Shown: positions 1-10,252, counted from the first letter of the stretch. The stretch: DNA of 64,000 nt from Pseudomonadota bacterium (GCA_021799355.1 JAJZAQ010000006.1:1-64000); one strand, 5' to 3'. The notes: a model not told the origin generated them from the letters alone. Numbers and translations: made by a program.

Positions 1-1
1 G

Positions 2-127
2 CGCATCAATCACTTCGTCGCGACCTACAACACAAACTGCCAGCCCTTCAGGTGGACCGCCACCGCCGACTCCATCCTCGAGAAGCTGCATCGACTTTGT
101 TCACGTATCAGCGGGACAGGACACTAG
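2..127 (+). CDS. IS630-family transposase, C-terminal fragment
   Basis: An open frame enters from the left edge and stops with TAG at 125-127. It encodes 41 residues that end ADSILEKLHRLCSRISGTGH. This tail (WTATADSIL...RLC.RISGT.H) is typical of the C-terminus of DDE transposases of the IS630 family. The start and the catalytic residues lie outside the window, so I cannot tell whether the gene is intact. It lies only 26 bp from the end of the converging thiolase gene, so an insertion sequence borders the paa cluster here. Confidence 0.75.
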   Translation, partial: RINHFVATYNTNCQPFRWTATADSILEKLHRLCSRISGTGH

Positions 128-153
128 GTTCATTCAAAATCGAGGTGCCGTCT

Positions 154-1368
154 TCAGGGGCGTTCCAGCGCTAGCGCCATACCCTGGCCGACGCCGACGC
201 AAAGCGTGGCCAGTGCCCGCTTGCCTCCACAGCGCTCGAGCTGCCGCAGCGCGGTCAACGCCAGCCGTGCCCCGGACGCTCCTAGAGGGTGGCCCAGCGC
301 GATCGCGCCCCCGTTGGGATTGACCCGCGGCTCGTCGTCAGCCAGCCCGAGTTGGCGCAACACCGCCAGCGCCTGCGCCGCAAACGCTTCGTTGAGCTCG
401 ATGGTGTCAAACGCATCCAGCGACCAGCCGATGCGCTGGAGCAGCTTGCGTGTGGCAGGAACCGGGCCTATTCCCATGATGCGCGGTTCGACGCCGGCGC
501 TGCTGGCGCCGACGACACGCGCCCGTGGGGTCAGGCCCCAGCGTCGAACCGCCTCGTCGGAGGCCAGCAGCAGCGCGCAGGCGCCGTCGTTGACGCCCGA
601 TGCGTTGCCCGCGGTCACGCTGCCGCCTGCGCGAACCACCGGACGGAGTTTGCGCAGATCGTCGATGGTGGTGTCGGCACGCGGGTGTTCGTCGCGCGAC
701 ACGCTCACGCTCGCCCCCTTTGACTGGGGAACGGAAACCGGGACGATTTCGCCGTCGAAAAAGCCGGCTTGCTGCGCCGCCTTGCAGCGCTGCTGCGAAC
801 GCAGGGCAAAAGCGTCCTGGTCGTCGCGGGCGACGTTGAATTCGGCGGCAACGTTTTCGGCGGTTTCCGGCATGGAGTCGATGCCGTACTGCGCCTGCAT
901 GGCAGGGTTGACGAAGCGCCAGCCAATGGTCGTGTCTTCGATGCGAGACTGACGGGAAAAGGCCGTCTCCGCCTTGGGGAGGACGAAGGGCGCGCGCGAC
1001 ATGCTCTCGACCCCGCCGGCGATGACCAAGTCGGCCTCCCCGACCCGAATCGCCCGTGCCGCCTGGGCGACGGCTTCGAGTCCGGACGCGCAGAGACGGT
1101 TGACGGTGCAGCCGGGGACGTCGACGGGTAACCCCGCAAGCAGGCCGACCATGCGGGCCACGTTGCGGTTGTCTTCTCCGGCCTGGTTGGCACAGCCGTA
1201 AAACACTTCATCGACCTGGCTCCAGTCGATGCCCGGATGGCGTTCGTTGAGCGCGCGCAGGGGAACGGCGCCGAGATCGTCCGCACGCACGGCTGCCAGC
1301 GCGCCGCCGTAACGGCCGAAGGGGGTACGGACGCCATCGACAATCCAAGCCTGTCGTTCATGCGACAT
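154..1368 (-). CDS. paaJ: Acetyl-CoA acyltransferase of phenylacetate degradation (3-oxoadipyl-CoA / 3-oxo-5,6-dehydrosuberyl-CoA thiolase)
   Basis: This thiolase does the last beta-oxidation-like cleavages of the phenylacetyl-CoA pathway, releasing acetyl-CoA and succinyl-CoA. The 404-residue protein has the nucleophilic cysteine in NRLCASG (residue 93), the [10 protein letters not shown] histidine motif and the second catalytic cysteine in [10 protein letters not shown] place the start at the ATG at 1368 (MSHERQ) because AAGGAGA lies about 8 bases upstream; an upstream in-frame start at 1392 has no such support. The gene overlaps the end of paaR by 11 bp, so the two are probably translated together. 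It closely resembles PcaF, but the location inside the paa cluster favours PaaJ (PaaE in the Pseudomonas naming). Confidence 0.9.
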   Translation of the reverse strand: MSHERQAWIVDGVRTPFGRYGGALAAVRADDLGAVPLRALNERHPGIDWSQVDEVFYGCANQAGEDNRNVARMVGLLAGLPVDVPGCTVNRLCASGLEAVAQAARAIRVGEADLVIAGGVESMSRAPFVLPKAETAFSRQSRIEDTTIGWRFVNPAMQAQYGIDSMPETAENVAAEFNVARDDQDAFALRSQQRCKAAQQAGFFDGEIVPVSVPQSKGASVSVSRDEHPRADTTIDDLRKLRPVVRAGGSVTAGNASGVNDGACALLLASDEAVRRWGLTPRARVVGASSAGVEPRIMGIGPVPATRKLLQRIGWSLDAFDTIELNEAFAAQALAVLRQLGLADDEPRVNPNGGAIALGHPLGASGARLALTALRQLERCGGKRALATLCVGVGQGMALALERP

Positions 1369-1993
1369 GAATGCGGTCTCCTTGAAGTGCATCGGGGGTC
1401 ACATGTAGCCCCCCGATGCCATTGAGAAACAAATCGGCGACGAGCGGAGCGAGCGCCGAATAGTCGAGCGGCCGTCCTGGCTTGAACCAGGTAAACAGCC
1501 AATTGATCATGCCGAACAACAGCATTGCCAGGGGCTTGTCCAGTGCCGATTGCGCGAGTTCGGGCCGGACGGCAGCAACCGCGCGGGCGAAATGCGCGAC
1601 GACCTCGCGTTCGATGCTGAGGATGCGATCCCGGTCGACTGGATCCAGAAAGCGGACGTCCTCGGTGAGCACGCGATGGGCATCCTGTGCGTCGGCGTAC
1701 TCCAGCACGAATCGCTCAATCAGCGCGGGAAGACGTTGTTGCGCGTCGGGGTACTGGGATTCGACTTCCCGGGTCACGGCGAGCAACACCTGCACATGGG
1801 ATTCAGCGATGTGCGTGAGCAGTGCATATTTGTCACGGAAATAGTGATAGAGCGCCGCCTTGGACAAGCCGCAGGCGTCTGCCACCTGATTCATCGATGT
1901 TGCGACGTATCCTTGCCGTGCGAACAACCGGGCAGCCTGCGCCAGAATGGCTGCTCGCTGGTCGTCGTAGCTCGCTGCGCGTCCACGTGCCAT
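1358..1993 (-). CDS. paaR: TetR-family transcriptional regulator of phenylacetate catabolism
   Basis: The 211-residue protein has an N-terminal TetR helix-turn-helix ([17 protein letters not shown] through [17 protein letters not shown]) and a helical ligand-binding C-terminal half. In betaproteobacteria, PaaR represses paa genes and is released by phenylacetyl-CoA. Its place between paaE and paaJ, co-directional with both, supports that role. A 169-bp gap separates it from paaE, so paaR-paaJ may also have their own promoter. I saw no copy of the 28-bp palindrome of the paaG-paaY gap in that gap, only a 12-bp palindrome (gcaacgcgttgc, 2054-2065). Confidence 0.88.
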   Translation of the reverse strand: MARGRAASYDDQRAAILAQAARLFARQGYVATSMNQVADACGLSKAALYHYFRDKYALLTHIAESHVQVLLAVTREVESQYPDAQQRLPALIERFVLEYADAQDAHRVLTEDVRFLDPVDRDRILSIEREVVAHFARAVAAVRPELAQSALDKPLAMLLFGMINWLFTWFKPGRPLDYSALAPLVADLFLNGIGGLHVTPDALQGDRIHVA

Positions 1994-2162
1994 GGGTTCA
2001 ACCCGCTTCCTGTCGGGTCACAGGCGCTGAAACATCGTGAGGGAGGGGGTGCGGCAACGCGTTGCTCATGGATTGTCTCGGATGTTGGAGGAAGGCACTG
2101 GGGCGACGCACAGATCGCAAAACAGGAGGGAAGCAGGGCGCGGCATGCACACGGCCTGACCC

Positions 2163-3245
2163 TCAGCGGTCATCGAAGGAAATCTCCACCCGTTCGGTCA
2201 AAGGATGCGCCTGACAAGTCAAGATGAAACCTGCATCCAGGTCGGTTTTCTCCAATGCGAAATTACGATCCATCCGGACTTCCCCGCTGAGTAGGCGAGC
2301 GCGGCAGGTGCCGCAGACGCCAGAGGTGCAGGAAAACGGCAGGTCCATCCCGGCTGCGATCGCCACGTCGAGCACACTCGGGTCGCCCTTGCGCACGTCG
2401 ATCTCGCGGCGTTGCCCGTCGCGAACGATCGCGACCCGGCTATGTGCGGCATCACGTGCCTGTGCCTCGTGCATGGCAGCACCTGCCTCAACTTGCCCCT
2501 GCGGCAAATTGAACCGTTCGATGTGAATCCGCTCAGCGGCGATTCCTGCCTGGCGCAGAGCTGCTTCTGCGGCATCGTTCATCTGATGGGGGCCGCAGAC
2601 AAAAACGTGATCGATCGACTGCGGGCGAATGGCAAGCGAGAGGAATCGACTCACTCGATCTTGGTCCAGCAAGCCATGATGCAACGGTGAGGAGGCGGAT
2701 TCCTCGGAGAACACATAGTGCAGCTCGAACCGGGACAAATAGCGGTTTTTCAAGTCCTCGAGTTCTTCCTTGAACATGGTCGAGCGCAGACTGCGGTTTC
2801 CATACACCAGGGTGAAACGACTGGCCGGTTCTCGGGCAAGCACGGTTTTCAGAATGGACAGTACCGGCGTGATACCGCTGCCCCCGGCAATTGCGAGGTA
2901 GTGCCGTTTGGCCGTCGGATCGATGGGCACGTAAAACCGCCCCTGCGGCGGCATGATGTCGATGGTGTCTCCAGGGTGCAAATGCTCCGCGATCCAGTTG
3001 GAAAACACCCCGCCACGCACCTTGCGCACGCCGATGCGCAGGACAGCATCGTCGACCCCTGCGCAGACCGAGTAGGAGCGCCGGACTTCGACACCGCCAA
3101 TCGTGGCACGCAAATTGAGGTACTGGCCCTGGGTGAATGCAAAGCGGTCGGCCAGCTCGTCGGGGACGTCGAAACTGACGATCATCGCCTCATCGGTATC
3201 AGGTTCGACAGCGCGCACGCGCAAGGGATAAAAACGGGTGTCCAT
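2163..3245 (-). CDS. paaE: Phenylacetyl-CoA 1,2-epoxidase, reductase subunit PaaE
   Basis: This 360-residue flavoprotein passes electrons from NADPH through FAD and a 2Fe-2S cluster to the PaaABC oxygenase. The FAD-binding RSYS motif is at residues 56-59, the nucleotide-binding GGSGITP at 121-127, and a plant-type ferredoxin domain forms the C-terminus with cluster ligands C306, C311, C314 and C344. The length and the FNR-then-ferredoxin order match the PaaE family. It follows paaD by 11 bp as the last oxygenase gene of the operon. Confidence 0.95.
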   Translation of the reverse strand: MDTRFYPLRVRAVEPDTDEAMIVSFDVPDELADRFAFTQGQYLNLRATIGGVEVRRSYSVCAGVDDAVLRIGVRKVRGGVFSNWIAEHLHPGDTIDIMPPQGRFYVPIDPTAKRHYLAIAGGSGITPVLSILKTVLAREPASRFTLVYGNRSLRSTMFKEELEDLKNRYLSRFELHYVFSEESASSPLHHGLLDQDRVSRFLSLAIRPQSIDHVFVCGPHQMNDAAEAALRQAGIAAERIHIERFNLPQGQVEAGAAMHEAQARDAAHSRVAIVRDGQRREIDVRKGDPSVLDVAIAAGMDLPFSCTSGVCGTCRARLLSGEVRMDRNFALEKTDLDAGFILTCQAHPLTERVEISFDDR

Positions 3246-3256
3246 GGATAGGTTTC

Positions 3257-3778
3257 TCAGATCGGCTTGAAATAGTCGAAAGGTTCACCGCAAGCACGGC
3301 AGCGCCATAACGCCTTGCAAGCCGTCGATCCAAACGCTGAAATCTGCTCCGTGTCGGGGCTGCCGCAATGGGGGCATGAAGGACGGGGACTGGCGGCGTC
3401 ACGAAAAAAGCGCAGCGGTACCGCGCCGCCAGACATGTGCAGCGGCGGGGCGATGCCATACTCACGCAGCTTGCGCCGACCGTCATCGCTGATCCAGTCG
3501 GTGGTCCATGCTGGCGCGCGGCGCAGGATCACCCGCACGGGCCCCAGACCGGCAACTTCGAGTGCCTCGATGACACTGCGCTCAATCACCTCCGTTGCAG
3601 GACAGCCTGAGTAGGTGGGGGTCAAGACGACGTCGAGCCCACCATCACTGGCCAGCTCGATCGATCGAACCATCCCCAAGTCGCGCACCGACAGCACCGG
3701 CACCTCCGGGTCGGGTACACCATTGAGCACGGACCATGCGCGAGCCACGCGTGCGGCCGATGCAGCAGCGGACGTCAC
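3257..3778 (-). CDS. paaD: Phenylacetyl-CoA epoxidase maturation protein PaaD
   Basis: A 173-residue protein with an N-terminal MIP18/DUF59-type domain (VPDPEVPVLSV, LTPTYSGCPATEVI) and a C-terminal zinc-ribbon-like module with two CxxC pairs (CPHCG and CRACG). PaaD is needed for assembly or maturation of the PaaABC oxygenase, probably through iron-sulfur or di-iron centre handling. I use the GTG at 3778. It overlaps the paaC stop by four bases (GTGA), the usual coupled arrangement. The longer reading frame upstream only mirrors paaC in another frame. Confidence 0.9.
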   Translation of the reverse strand: MTSAAASAARVARAWSVLNGVPDPEVPVLSVRDLGMVRSIELASDGGLDVVLTPTYSGCPATEVIERSVIEALEVAGLGPVRVILRRAPAWTTDWISDDGRRKLREYGIAPPLHMSGGAVPLRFFRDAASPRPSCPHCGSPDTEQISAFGSTACKALWRCRACGEPFDYFKPI

Positions 3779-4548
3779 CACGCGCCTCCTGGATAACTGC
3801 GCTGCAGATATTGCATCTCGGCCAGCATATGCCCCATGTGCTCGCTGTGGATACCCATCCGTCCAAAACTGAGGAAGGCGGTCTCCGCAGGCATCTCCAG
3901 TCCAGCGGCGTCGAGCGCGTCGCGCATCGCGGCAAGCCAGGGATCGCGCAGTTCGGCCCACCGCGGACCCAAGCCGGATGCCGACGCGGCGTCGTCGATG
4001 GCGTCAGACTGGAACAATTCCCGCGAATAGGGCCACAGCCGGTGGAGCGCAGCCTCGATGCGGCGACGGGATTCGGCTGTGCCGTCACCCAGCCGCACCA
4101 GCCAATCGGCAGCGTGCCGATGGTGGTAACGCGCCTCCTTGACTGCCTTGCCGGCGACCGCAGCGACCTCGGCATCGGCCGACGCCTGCAACCGCGTCCA
4201 CAGCAGCTCGAGCAGCGCGGCGACCATCAGGTTGCGAACGGTGGTAACAGCGAAATCACCACGCGGCAGCTCGACCAAAGTGGGATTGAGGTAATCGCGT
4301 TCCTCGCGCAGAAAAGCGAGCTGGTCTTCGTCGAACTGCTGACCACCGAGTTGTCCCGCGCGTGTCAGGATGCCGCGCGCCTGACCGATCAGATCGAGCG
4401 CCATATTGGTCAGCGCGATGTCCTCCTCGATGATCGGCGCGTGGCCGCACCATTCGCCCAGACGCTGGGCATGGACCAGGCAGGTGTCGCCCAGGCGCAG
4501 CAGGTAGCGCACCGACGGATCGGTGCTGACCGTGATCGAATCTTGCAT
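3775..4548 (-). CDS. paaC: Phenylacetyl-CoA 1,2-epoxidase, structural subunit PaaC
   Basis: A 257-residue ferritin-like all-helical protein with the PaaC signatures EEDIALTNMALDLIGQAR and EARYHHRHAADWLVRLGDG. PaaC is the non-catalytic partner that stabilises PaaA in the epoxidase core. The start at 4548 (MQDSIT) lies 10 bp after the end of paaB. The longer upstream frame is a shadow of paaB. Confidence 0.93.
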   Translation of the reverse strand: MQDSITVSTDPSVRYLLRLGDTCLVHAQRLGEWCGHAPIIEEDIALTNMALDLIGQARGILTRAGQLGGQQFDEDQLAFLREERDYLNPTLVELPRGDFAVTTVRNLMVAALLELLWTRLQASADAEVAAVAGKAVKEARYHHRHAADWLVRLGDGTAESRRRIEAALHRLWPYSRELFQSDAIDDAASASGLGPRWAELRDPWLAAMRDALDAAGLEMPAETAFLSFGRMGIHSEHMGHMLAEMQYLQRSYPGGAW

Positions 4549-4558
4549 GACAGGCGCC

Positions 4559-4879
4559 TCACATGTGGTTGACTTCGTCGGGCAGCTTGTAGAAGGTCGG
4601 GTGGCGGTACACCTTGTCTTCCATCGGGTCGAAGTACATGTCCTTGTCGCCGGGGTCGCTGGCGACGATCTGGTCGGAACGCACCACCCAGATGCTGGTG
4701 CCTTCCTGCCGCCGGGTGTAGACATCGCGGGCCATCTCCAGCGCCAGCTTGGCATCGGGCGCGTGCAGGCTGCCGCTGTGCTTGTGGTCCAGGCCCGCCT
4801 TGCTGCGGACAAACACTTCCCACAATGGCCACTCTTCCCGGGAATGGGTGGTCGCTTCGGTTTTTTCTGTCGGATTCAT
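4559..4879 (-). CDS. paaB: Phenylacetyl-CoA 1,2-epoxidase subunit PaaB
   Basis: A 106-residue protein with the PaaB hallmarks EEWPLWEVFVRSKAGLDHKH, SLHAPDA and YTRRQEGTSIWVV. PaaB links PaaAC units in the epoxidase complex. I prefer the start at 4879 (MNPTEK) over the in-frame ATG at 4897 because GAGGGAAA sits about 8 bases upstream of it and the other lacks a ribosome-binding site. It is flanked by paaA and paaC with short gaps. Confidence 0.92.
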   Translation of the reverse strand: MNPTEKTEATTHSREEWPLWEVFVRSKAGLDHKHSGSLHAPDAKLALEMARDVYTRRQEGTSIWVVRSDQIVASDPGDKDMYFDPMEDKVYRHPTFYKLPDEVNHM

Positions 4880-4910
4880 CGCGGTTTCCCTCGTCATCAG
4901 GATTTGAATG

Positions 4911-5918
4911 TCACGCAGCCTGACGCTGCGCTTCGGTCTTGGCGGCATGGGCCAACGCGGCCTCGCGCACCCAGGCACCCTCTTCCCAGGCGTCCACGCG
5001 ATCGGCCAGGCGCTCACGGTTGCACGGCCCGTCCCCACCGACGACCCGCCAGAATTCGTCCCAGTCGATGCTGCCGAAGTCGAAATGCTGCCGCGCTTCA
5101 TTCCAGCGCAATTCCGGATCGGGCAGCGTTACGCCAAGCACTTTCGCCTGCGGCACGGTTGCGTCGACGAATTTTTGTCTGAGGTCGTCGTTGGAGATGC
5201 GCTTGATACCCCAACGCATGCTCTGCGCCGAATGGCTGCTCACGTCGTCAGGCGGGCCAAACATCATCAGGCTGGGCCACCACCAGCGGTTCACTGCATC
5301 CTGCACCATTTCACGCTGACGCGGCGTGCCGTTGCGCATCATCACGAGCAGCGCGTCATAGCCCTGACGCTGATGGAAACTCTCCTCCCGGCAGATGCGG
5401 ATCATTGCCCTCGCATAAGGCGCATAGGAGCAACGACACAGGGGCACCTGATTCATGATCGCCGCGCCGTCGACCAACCAGCCGATGACGCCAACGTCGG
5501 CCCAGGTCAATGTTGGGTAATTGAATATCGAGCTGTATTTGGCCTTGCCGGCATGCAATTGCCCGATCAGTTCGTCGCGTGACACTCCCAGAGTCTCCGC
5601 TGCGGCGTAAAGATATAAACCGTGACCGCCTTCGTCCTGTACTTTGGCGAGCAGAATGGCCTTTCGCTTGAGTGTTGGCGCACGGGTGATCCAATTGCCT
5701 TCGGGCAGCATGCCGACGATTTCGGAGTGGGCATGTTGGCTGATCTGCCGCACCAGCGTCCTGCGGTAGTGCTCGGGCATCCAGTCCTTGGGTTCGATGA
5801 ACCCGCCGTCATCGATACGCGCCTCAAATCGATCGAGGAGTTGCTGCTCTGTTGCCGACAGAGGAGTGGATGGTCGGTCGCTGCCCTTGGGCATCAAATC
5901 CATGGCTTGGGTGTACAT
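4911..5918 (-). CDS. paaA: Phenylacetyl-CoA 1,2-epoxidase, catalytic subunit PaaA
   Basis: The 335-residue catalytic subunit carries the carboxylate-bridged di-iron centre that inserts oxygen into the ring of phenylacetyl-CoA. Likely ligands are visible: E66 (HSEIVG), E96 and H99 (DEGGH), and E179/H182 in the EESFH motif. The start at 5918 (MYTQAMD) is preceded by GGAG about 9 bases upstream. Length agrees with the family. It follows paaK by 44 bp inside the operon. Confidence 0.96.
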   Translation of the reverse strand: MYTQAMDLMPKGSDRPSTPLSATEQQLLDRFEARIDDGGFIEPKDWMPEHYRRTLVRQISQHAHSEIVGMLPEGNWITRAPTLKRKAILLAKVQDEGGHGLYLYAAAETLGVSRDELIGQLHAGKAKYSSIFNYPTLTWADVGVIGWLVDGAAIMNQVPLCRCSYAPYARAMIRICREESFHQRQGYDALLVMMRNGTPRQREMVQDAVNRWWWPSLMMFGPPDDVSSHSAQSMRWGIKRISNDDLRQKFVDATVPQAKVLGVTLPDPELRWNEARQHFDFGSIDWDEFWRVVGGDGPCNRERLADRVDAWEEGAWVREAALAHAAKTEAQRQAA

Positions 5919-5962
5919 CTCGGATCTCCAGTGAAAAACGGTTAGACGGTCTGTTGAGCACC

Positions 5963-7279
5963 TCAGGCATCCTTGGGCCGATGATCGACCACGCGGCGTG
6001 CCTTGCCGACCAGGGTGCGTTCGATCGAGTCCGGGGGCAGTACGCAGACTCGCGTGCTGATTCCCACCAAGGTCTTGATGCGATGCGCCACCCATTCACC
6101 GATTTGCTGGCGCTCGGCATCGCTTACATGGCCAAGCGACGGTTCGAGTTCGCAGTGCACTTCCACTTTGTCCAGATAACCGTCGCGGCTGAGATGGATC
6201 TGATACTGCCCCGATAGTTTGTCGTGTTGGATCACGATCTCCTCGATCTGTGTCGGAAACACGTTGACACCGCGCACGATCAGCATGTCATCGCTGCGGC
6301 CGACAATCTTGCCCATGCGACGAAAAGCACGGGCAGTGGGCGGCAGCAAGCGCGTGAGGTCGCGGGTGCGATAGCGGATGATCGGCAGCCCCTCCTTGGT
6401 CAGCGTCGTGAACACCAGCTCGCCCTCACTGCCATCCGGCAGTGGGTCGCCGGTGACCGGATCGATGATTTCCGGGTAAAAGTGGTCCTCCCAGATCACC
6501 GGCCCATCCTGGGTTTCGATGCATTCGCAGGCAACCCCCGGGCCCATGACCTCGCTCAGGCCATAAATGTCGACGGCTTTCAGACTCGTCTTGGACTCGA
6601 TTTCGCGCCGCATCGCCTCAGTCCAGGGTTCGGCGCCCAGGATGCCGACACGCAGCGAGCACTCCCGGGCATCGAGCCCCTGGCGGGCAAACTCTTCGAT
6701 GATCACCTGCAAGTAGCTCGGAGTGACCATGATGATGTCGGGTTTGAAGTCGCGGATCAGTTGCACCTGCTTTTCGGTCTGCCCCCCCGACATCGGAATG
6801 ACGGTGCATCCCAGTCGTTCAGCCCCGTAATGCGCGCCTAACCCACCCGTGAACAAGCCGTAACCGTAGGCGACGTGAACGATGTCGCCCGGACGGCCAC
6901 CTGCTGCGCGGATCGATCGGGCCACCAGGTCTGCCCAGGTCTCGATGTCTTGCTGGGTGTAGCCGACGACAGTCGGCTTGCCGGTCGTGCCGGACGAGGC
7001 ATGGATTCGGACGATGCGCTCGCGAGGCACGGCGAACATGCCAAAGGGGTAGTTGTCGCGCAGGTCGGACTTGCTGGTAAACGGAAATTTCGCCAGGTCT
7101 TCGAGGCTGTGCAGGTCATCAGGGTGCACCCCCTTGGTGTCGAATGCGCGTCGGTAATGCGGCACGTTGTCATACGCATGGCGCAGCGTCCACTTCAGAC
7201 GCTCGAGCTGCAGCGCAGAAATGGCGTCGCGGCTGGCGTGCTCGACGGGATCCGGTGTCGCGCGTGTGGGGCTCAGCAT
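5963..7279 (-). CDS. paaK: Phenylacetate-CoA ligase
   Basis: This 438-residue ANL-superfamily enzyme activates phenylacetate to phenylacetyl-CoA with ATP and CoA, the entry step of the pathway. Visible motifs are the phosphate-binding loop [16 protein letters not shown], the A5-type [10 protein letters not shown] and the hinge region [11 protein letters not shown]. The start at 7279 has the strong ribosome-binding site GAGGAG 7-8 bases upstream. It lies 10 bp downstream of paaI. Confidence 0.95.
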   Translation of the reverse strand: MLSPTRATPDPVEHASRDAISALQLERLKWTLRHAYDNVPHYRRAFDTKGVHPDDLHSLEDLAKFPFTSKSDLRDNYPFGMFAVPRERIVRIHASSGTTGKPTVVGYTQQDIETWADLVARSIRAAGGRPGDIVHVAYGYGLFTGGLGAHYGAERLGCTVIPMSGGQTEKQVQLIRDFKPDIIMVTPSYLQVIIEEFARQGLDARECSLRVGILGAEPWTEAMRREIESKTSLKAVDIYGLSEVMGPGVACECIETQDGPVIWEDHFYPEIIDPVTGDPLPDGSEGELVFTTLTKEGLPIIRYRTRDLTRLLPPTARAFRRMGKIVGRSDDMLIVRGVNVFPTQIEEIVIQHDKLSGQYQIHLSRDGYLDKVEVHCELEPSLGHVSDAERQQIGEWVAHRIKTLVGISTRVCVLPPDSIERTLVGKARRVVDHRPKDA

Positions 7280-7289
7280 GATGGTCTCC

Positions 7290-7772
7290 TCATTGATCGA
7301 TATGGCCGTCGGTGACGACCGGCTTGCCTCGCAGCCGGTATGACCGGCCGCGGAACAGCGCGATCCGTTCGCCGCGCTGGTTGCTGACTGTGACGTCATA
7401 GATGCCGGTGCGGCCCCGCGCCGACAGCTCGTGGCACTCGGCATCGAGCACGTCGCCTTCGTGAGCGGGGGCAAGAAAATCCACGCTCAGACCAGAGGCG
7501 ACGGTGACTTCGTTGCATGCGTTGCAGGCATAGGCGAAGGCGGTGTCTGCCAGGGTGGTGATCAGGCCGCCGTGGCAAATGGCAAAGCCATTGAGCATGT
7601 CACGACGTACCGTCATGCGCACGCGCGACGTTCCAGTACCGACACTGACGATGGCAATGCCAAGCGTGCGGGTGGCGTGGTCGTGCGCGAACATGCGGTC
7701 GCGCACACGCTCGGCGAGTTGCTGCGCGGACAGCTCAGCGGCTTCCGCGGCATTGACTTGCGGTTCAGGCAT
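7290..7772 (-). CDS. paaI: Hydroxyphenylacetyl-CoA thioesterase PaaI
   Basis: A 160-residue hot-dog thioesterase that recycles dead-end CoA esters of the phenylacetate pathway. The catalytic region N61...H67-G-G and D76 (GGLITTLADTAFAYA) is conserved. The start at 7772 (MPEPQ) overlaps the last 8 bp of paaH, consistent with coupled translation. Confidence 0.92.
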   Translation of the reverse strand: MPEPQVNAAEAAELSAQQLAERVRDRMFAHDHATRTLGIAIVSVGTGTSRVRMTVRRDMLNGFAICHGGLITTLADTAFAYACNACNEVTVASGLSVDFLAPAHEGDVLDAECHELSARGRTGIYDVTVSNQRGERIALFRGRSYRLRGKPVVTDGHIDQ

Positions 7773-9279
7773 CGAGGGCGGCTCCATTCCAGCGGGATGC
7801 GGACAGACGCGGGGCGATGCGGTAGCGGGCATCGCCGTAGTGTTCGGCCAGGTGACGCAACACGGTATGCACCCGTGCCGCGCCGAGCCACTGCCCCCAG
7901 GCCAAAGGGCCGCGTGGGTAAGAAGTCCCGAGCTGCATGGCCAGATCGATGTCTGCGGCGGACACGGTGTTCCAGCTTGCCAAGTCCGCCGCCTCGTTGA
8001 CCAGCGTGGAGACGATACGCATCACGACAAGGCCTGCGACATCGGTCAGTTCGACCAGCCCCACTCCGGCGGCAGCCAGTGCGGCGGCAAAGGCGTCACG
8101 ATCGGCGACTGCCGTGGACGTTGCCGTGGCGCCAAGTAACGACGCGTTTGCAAAATCCAGCGCAAAGTCGAGAAGAATCAAGCCAGGTTGCGACTCGGCT
8201 GCCGCACGGTGCGCCACGGTTCGCCCGTCCGTGACGGCGATTCGGCTGTGGCCGACCGCCAGCGTCTCGTCCGGCAGCGCGGCATCGGGTTCCACGGCGA
8301 CTCCGGCATCATGCAGGCGCTTCAGCAGCGGCCCGAGCAGGCCTGGCGCTGCTGCGTGACGCACTTTGGGAATCTCCGGTGCAGGCACCACGGTGAGACA
8401 AGCCGGTTTCGCGCCGTCGGTGCCGTAACGATACAACCCGCGCCCGCTCTTACGCCCCAAATGCCCGGCACGGACCAGTTCCTGCTGCAGGAGCGCCGGC
8501 GCGTAGCGCGGATCGAATCCGGTGGCGCGGAACACGGACTCGGTCACGGCCAGGTTGACGTCGTGACCGATCAGATCCATCAATTCGAACGGGCCAAGGG
8601 CAAAGCCACCCGCCTGCCGCATCAGCGCATCGATCGCCGGGGCGGGCGCCGCCCGCTCTGCGAGCAGACGCCAGGCTTCGGCGTAATACGGCCTGGCGAC
8701 GCGGTTGACGATGAATCCCGGCACGTTCGGCGCGATCACCGCCGTTTTACCCCATGCCCGGGAAAGCGCACACAGGTCGTCGATCACTGCAGAATCGGTT
8801 TGCACGCCGGGGATGATTTCCACCAGTTTCATGCGCACCGCCGGGTTGAAGAAGTGCCAGCCGGCAACGCGCTGAGGCCGTGCGAGCGCAGCAGCAATCG
8901 CGGTGATCGACAGGGAAGACGTATTGCTCAACAGCAATGCATTGCCATCGATGAGCGGCTCGACCTGGCGCAGCAGTTCCTGTTTCGCGCCGAGGTCCTC
9001 GATGATGGCCTCGACCACGATACCGCTTCCCTTCCCTGCCTCCAGTTGTGCCGTGGGACGGATGCGGCCAAGAATCTCACCGCGACGCTCGGGCTGCAGT
9101 TTGCCCCGCGAAACGGCTCCTTCGAGGTCGGCCGTGATCGCAGCGAGTGCGCGTTCCAAGGCCTGCGGCTTGGCGTCGTACAGGCAAACCTCATGACCCG
9201 CCTGCGCGGCAAGTTGCGCAATTCCGACGCCCATACTGCCTGCCCCAAGGACCCAGACGCGTGCGTGCGCAAACATCAT
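7765..9279 (-). CDS. paaH: 3-hydroxyacyl-CoA dehydrogenase PaaH
   Basis: This 504-residue NAD-dependent enzyme oxidises 3-hydroxyadipyl-CoA to 3-oxoadipyl-CoA. The N-terminal Rossmann motif VLGAGSMGVGIAQLAAQAGH is clear, as is the SNTSSLSITAIA region followed by GWHFFNPA. A second 3HCDH C-terminal domain follows (residues about 400-495), giving the long form typical of PaaH. Two adjacent ATG codons (9279, 9276) follow GGAGG. The gene is 9 bp downstream of paaG. Confidence 0.93.
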   Translation of the reverse strand: MMFAHARVWVLGAGSMGVGIAQLAAQAGHEVCLYDAKPQALERALAAITADLEGAVSRGKLQPERRGEILGRIRPTAQLEAGKGSGIVVEAIIEDLGAKQELLRQVEPLIDGNALLLSNTSSLSITAIAAALARPQRVAGWHFFNPAVRMKLVEIIPGVQTDSAVIDDLCALSRAWGKTAVIAPNVPGFIVNRVARPYYAEAWRLLAERAAPAPAIDALMRQAGGFALGPFELMDLIGHDVNLAVTESVFRATGFDPRYAPALLQQELVRAGHLGRKSGRGLYRYGTDGAKPACLTVVPAPEIPKVRHAAAPGLLGPLLKRLHDAGVAVEPDAALPDETLAVGHSRIAVTDGRTVAHRAAAESQPGLILLDFALDFANASLLGATATSTAVADRDAFAAALAAAGVGLVELTDVAGLVVMRIVSTLVNEAADLASWNTVSAADIDLAMQLGTSYPRGPLAWGQWLGAARVHTVLRHLAEHYGDARYRIAPRLSASRWNGAALDA

Positions 9280-9288
9280 GGCCTCCGC

Positions 9289-10092
9289 TCAGCGATCCGT
9301 GAAATACGGCACGCGCTTTTGCGCGAACGCGGCAACGCCTTCGGCGTAGTCAGCGGCGAAACCCAGTTCACGCTGCGCCGCGGCCTCCGCATCAAGGGCT
9401 TGTTCCAGCGTGCTGGTAAGCCCCGCATCGATCAGCGCTCGGGTTCGGATCAAGGCCGGGGTGGACAGCGAGGACAGCCGTTGCGCCAGCCTGCTCACCA
9501 CATCGTCGAATTCGGCGTCATCGACTGCAGCCCAAATGATGCCCATCTGCTCGGCGCGCTCGGCACTGAGCTTTTCGCCAAGTAGAGCGAGCCCCAGAGC
9601 GCGCGCCCGTCCGGCGACTCTCGGCAGGTTCCAGGTGGCACCGCTGTCCGGAATCAGCCCGATCGACGTGAAAGACTGAATCAATGCTGCACTGCGCCGC
9701 GCGACGACAAGATCGCAAGCCAGTGCGAGTGACACACCAGCGCCGGCAGCAATCCCATTGACTGCCGCAATAGTCGGTACCGGCATCGACCGCAGACGCA
9801 GCACCAGCGGCTTGTAACCTGTTTCGATGAGGGCACCGAGATCTTTCGCCTGGCTGCCGGTTGGAGCAACCGCCGGATCGCGCAAATCCTGTCCGGCGCA
9901 AAACCCGCGCCCGGCGCCCGTGAGCACCAGGCAGCGAACATCGGGTCGTGCAGCGACGGCGTCGAGCAAGCGCGTCAGGTCGGCGATGAGTTGCGCCGTC
10001 ATCGCGTTCAGCGATTCGGGACGGTCGAGCGTGATCCGCGCTACCGAACCAGTCGTCTCGATCCGCAAACCAGGATATTGAGTGTCGTACAT
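9289..10092 (-). CDS. paaG: 1,2-epoxyphenylacetyl-CoA isomerase PaaG (crotonase family)
   Basis: A 267-residue crotonase-fold enzyme that converts ring-1,2-epoxyphenylacetyl-CoA to oxepin-CoA and also shifts double bonds later in the path. The oxyanion-hole region [12 protein letters not shown] and the acidic residue D149 in [11 protein letters not shown] match PaaG rather than ordinary hydratases, which have a glutamate pair. The first gene of the leftward operon, it starts at 10092. A farther upstream frame extension begins at a TTG and is not needed. Confidence 0.92.
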   Translation of the reverse strand: MYDTQYPGLRIETTGSVARITLDRPESLNAMTAQLIADLTRLLDAVAARPDVRCLVLTGAGRGFCAGQDLRDPAVAPTGSQAKDLGALIETGYKPLVLRLRSMPVPTIAAVNGIAAGAGVSLALACDLVVARRSAALIQSFTSIGLIPDSGATWNLPRVAGRARALGLALLGEKLSAERAEQMGIIWAAVDDAEFDDVVSRLAQRLSSLSTPALIRTRALIDAGLTSTLEQALDAEAAAQRELGFAADYAEGVAAFAQKRVPYFTDR

Positions 10093-10161
10093 CGCAAATC
10101 GTGAAGTGACCCGCGCCAATCAACCGGGCGCCGGAATGCACCGGAGATCAGGGAGAGATCA

Positions 10162-10189
10162 AATATTGACCAACCGGTCGGTCAATATT
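10162..10189. promoter_or_regulatory. 28-bp palindrome, probable PaaR operator between paaG and paaY
   Basis: The arms AATATTGACC (10162-10171) and GGTCAATATT (10180-10189) are perfect reverse complements around AACCGGTC; 13 of 14 base pairs match. It sits in the 160-bp gap between the divergent paaG and paaY genes, where both promoters must lie. A TetR-type operator is expected for PaaR. The sequence is seen directly; binding by PaaR is inferred. Confidence 0.75.
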
Positions 10190-10252
10190 AAGCTTGCCAA
10201 AACGTTTGATGCAAGTCAAACTTTAATCAGGACAAACCCTAAGGAGAGCCCA

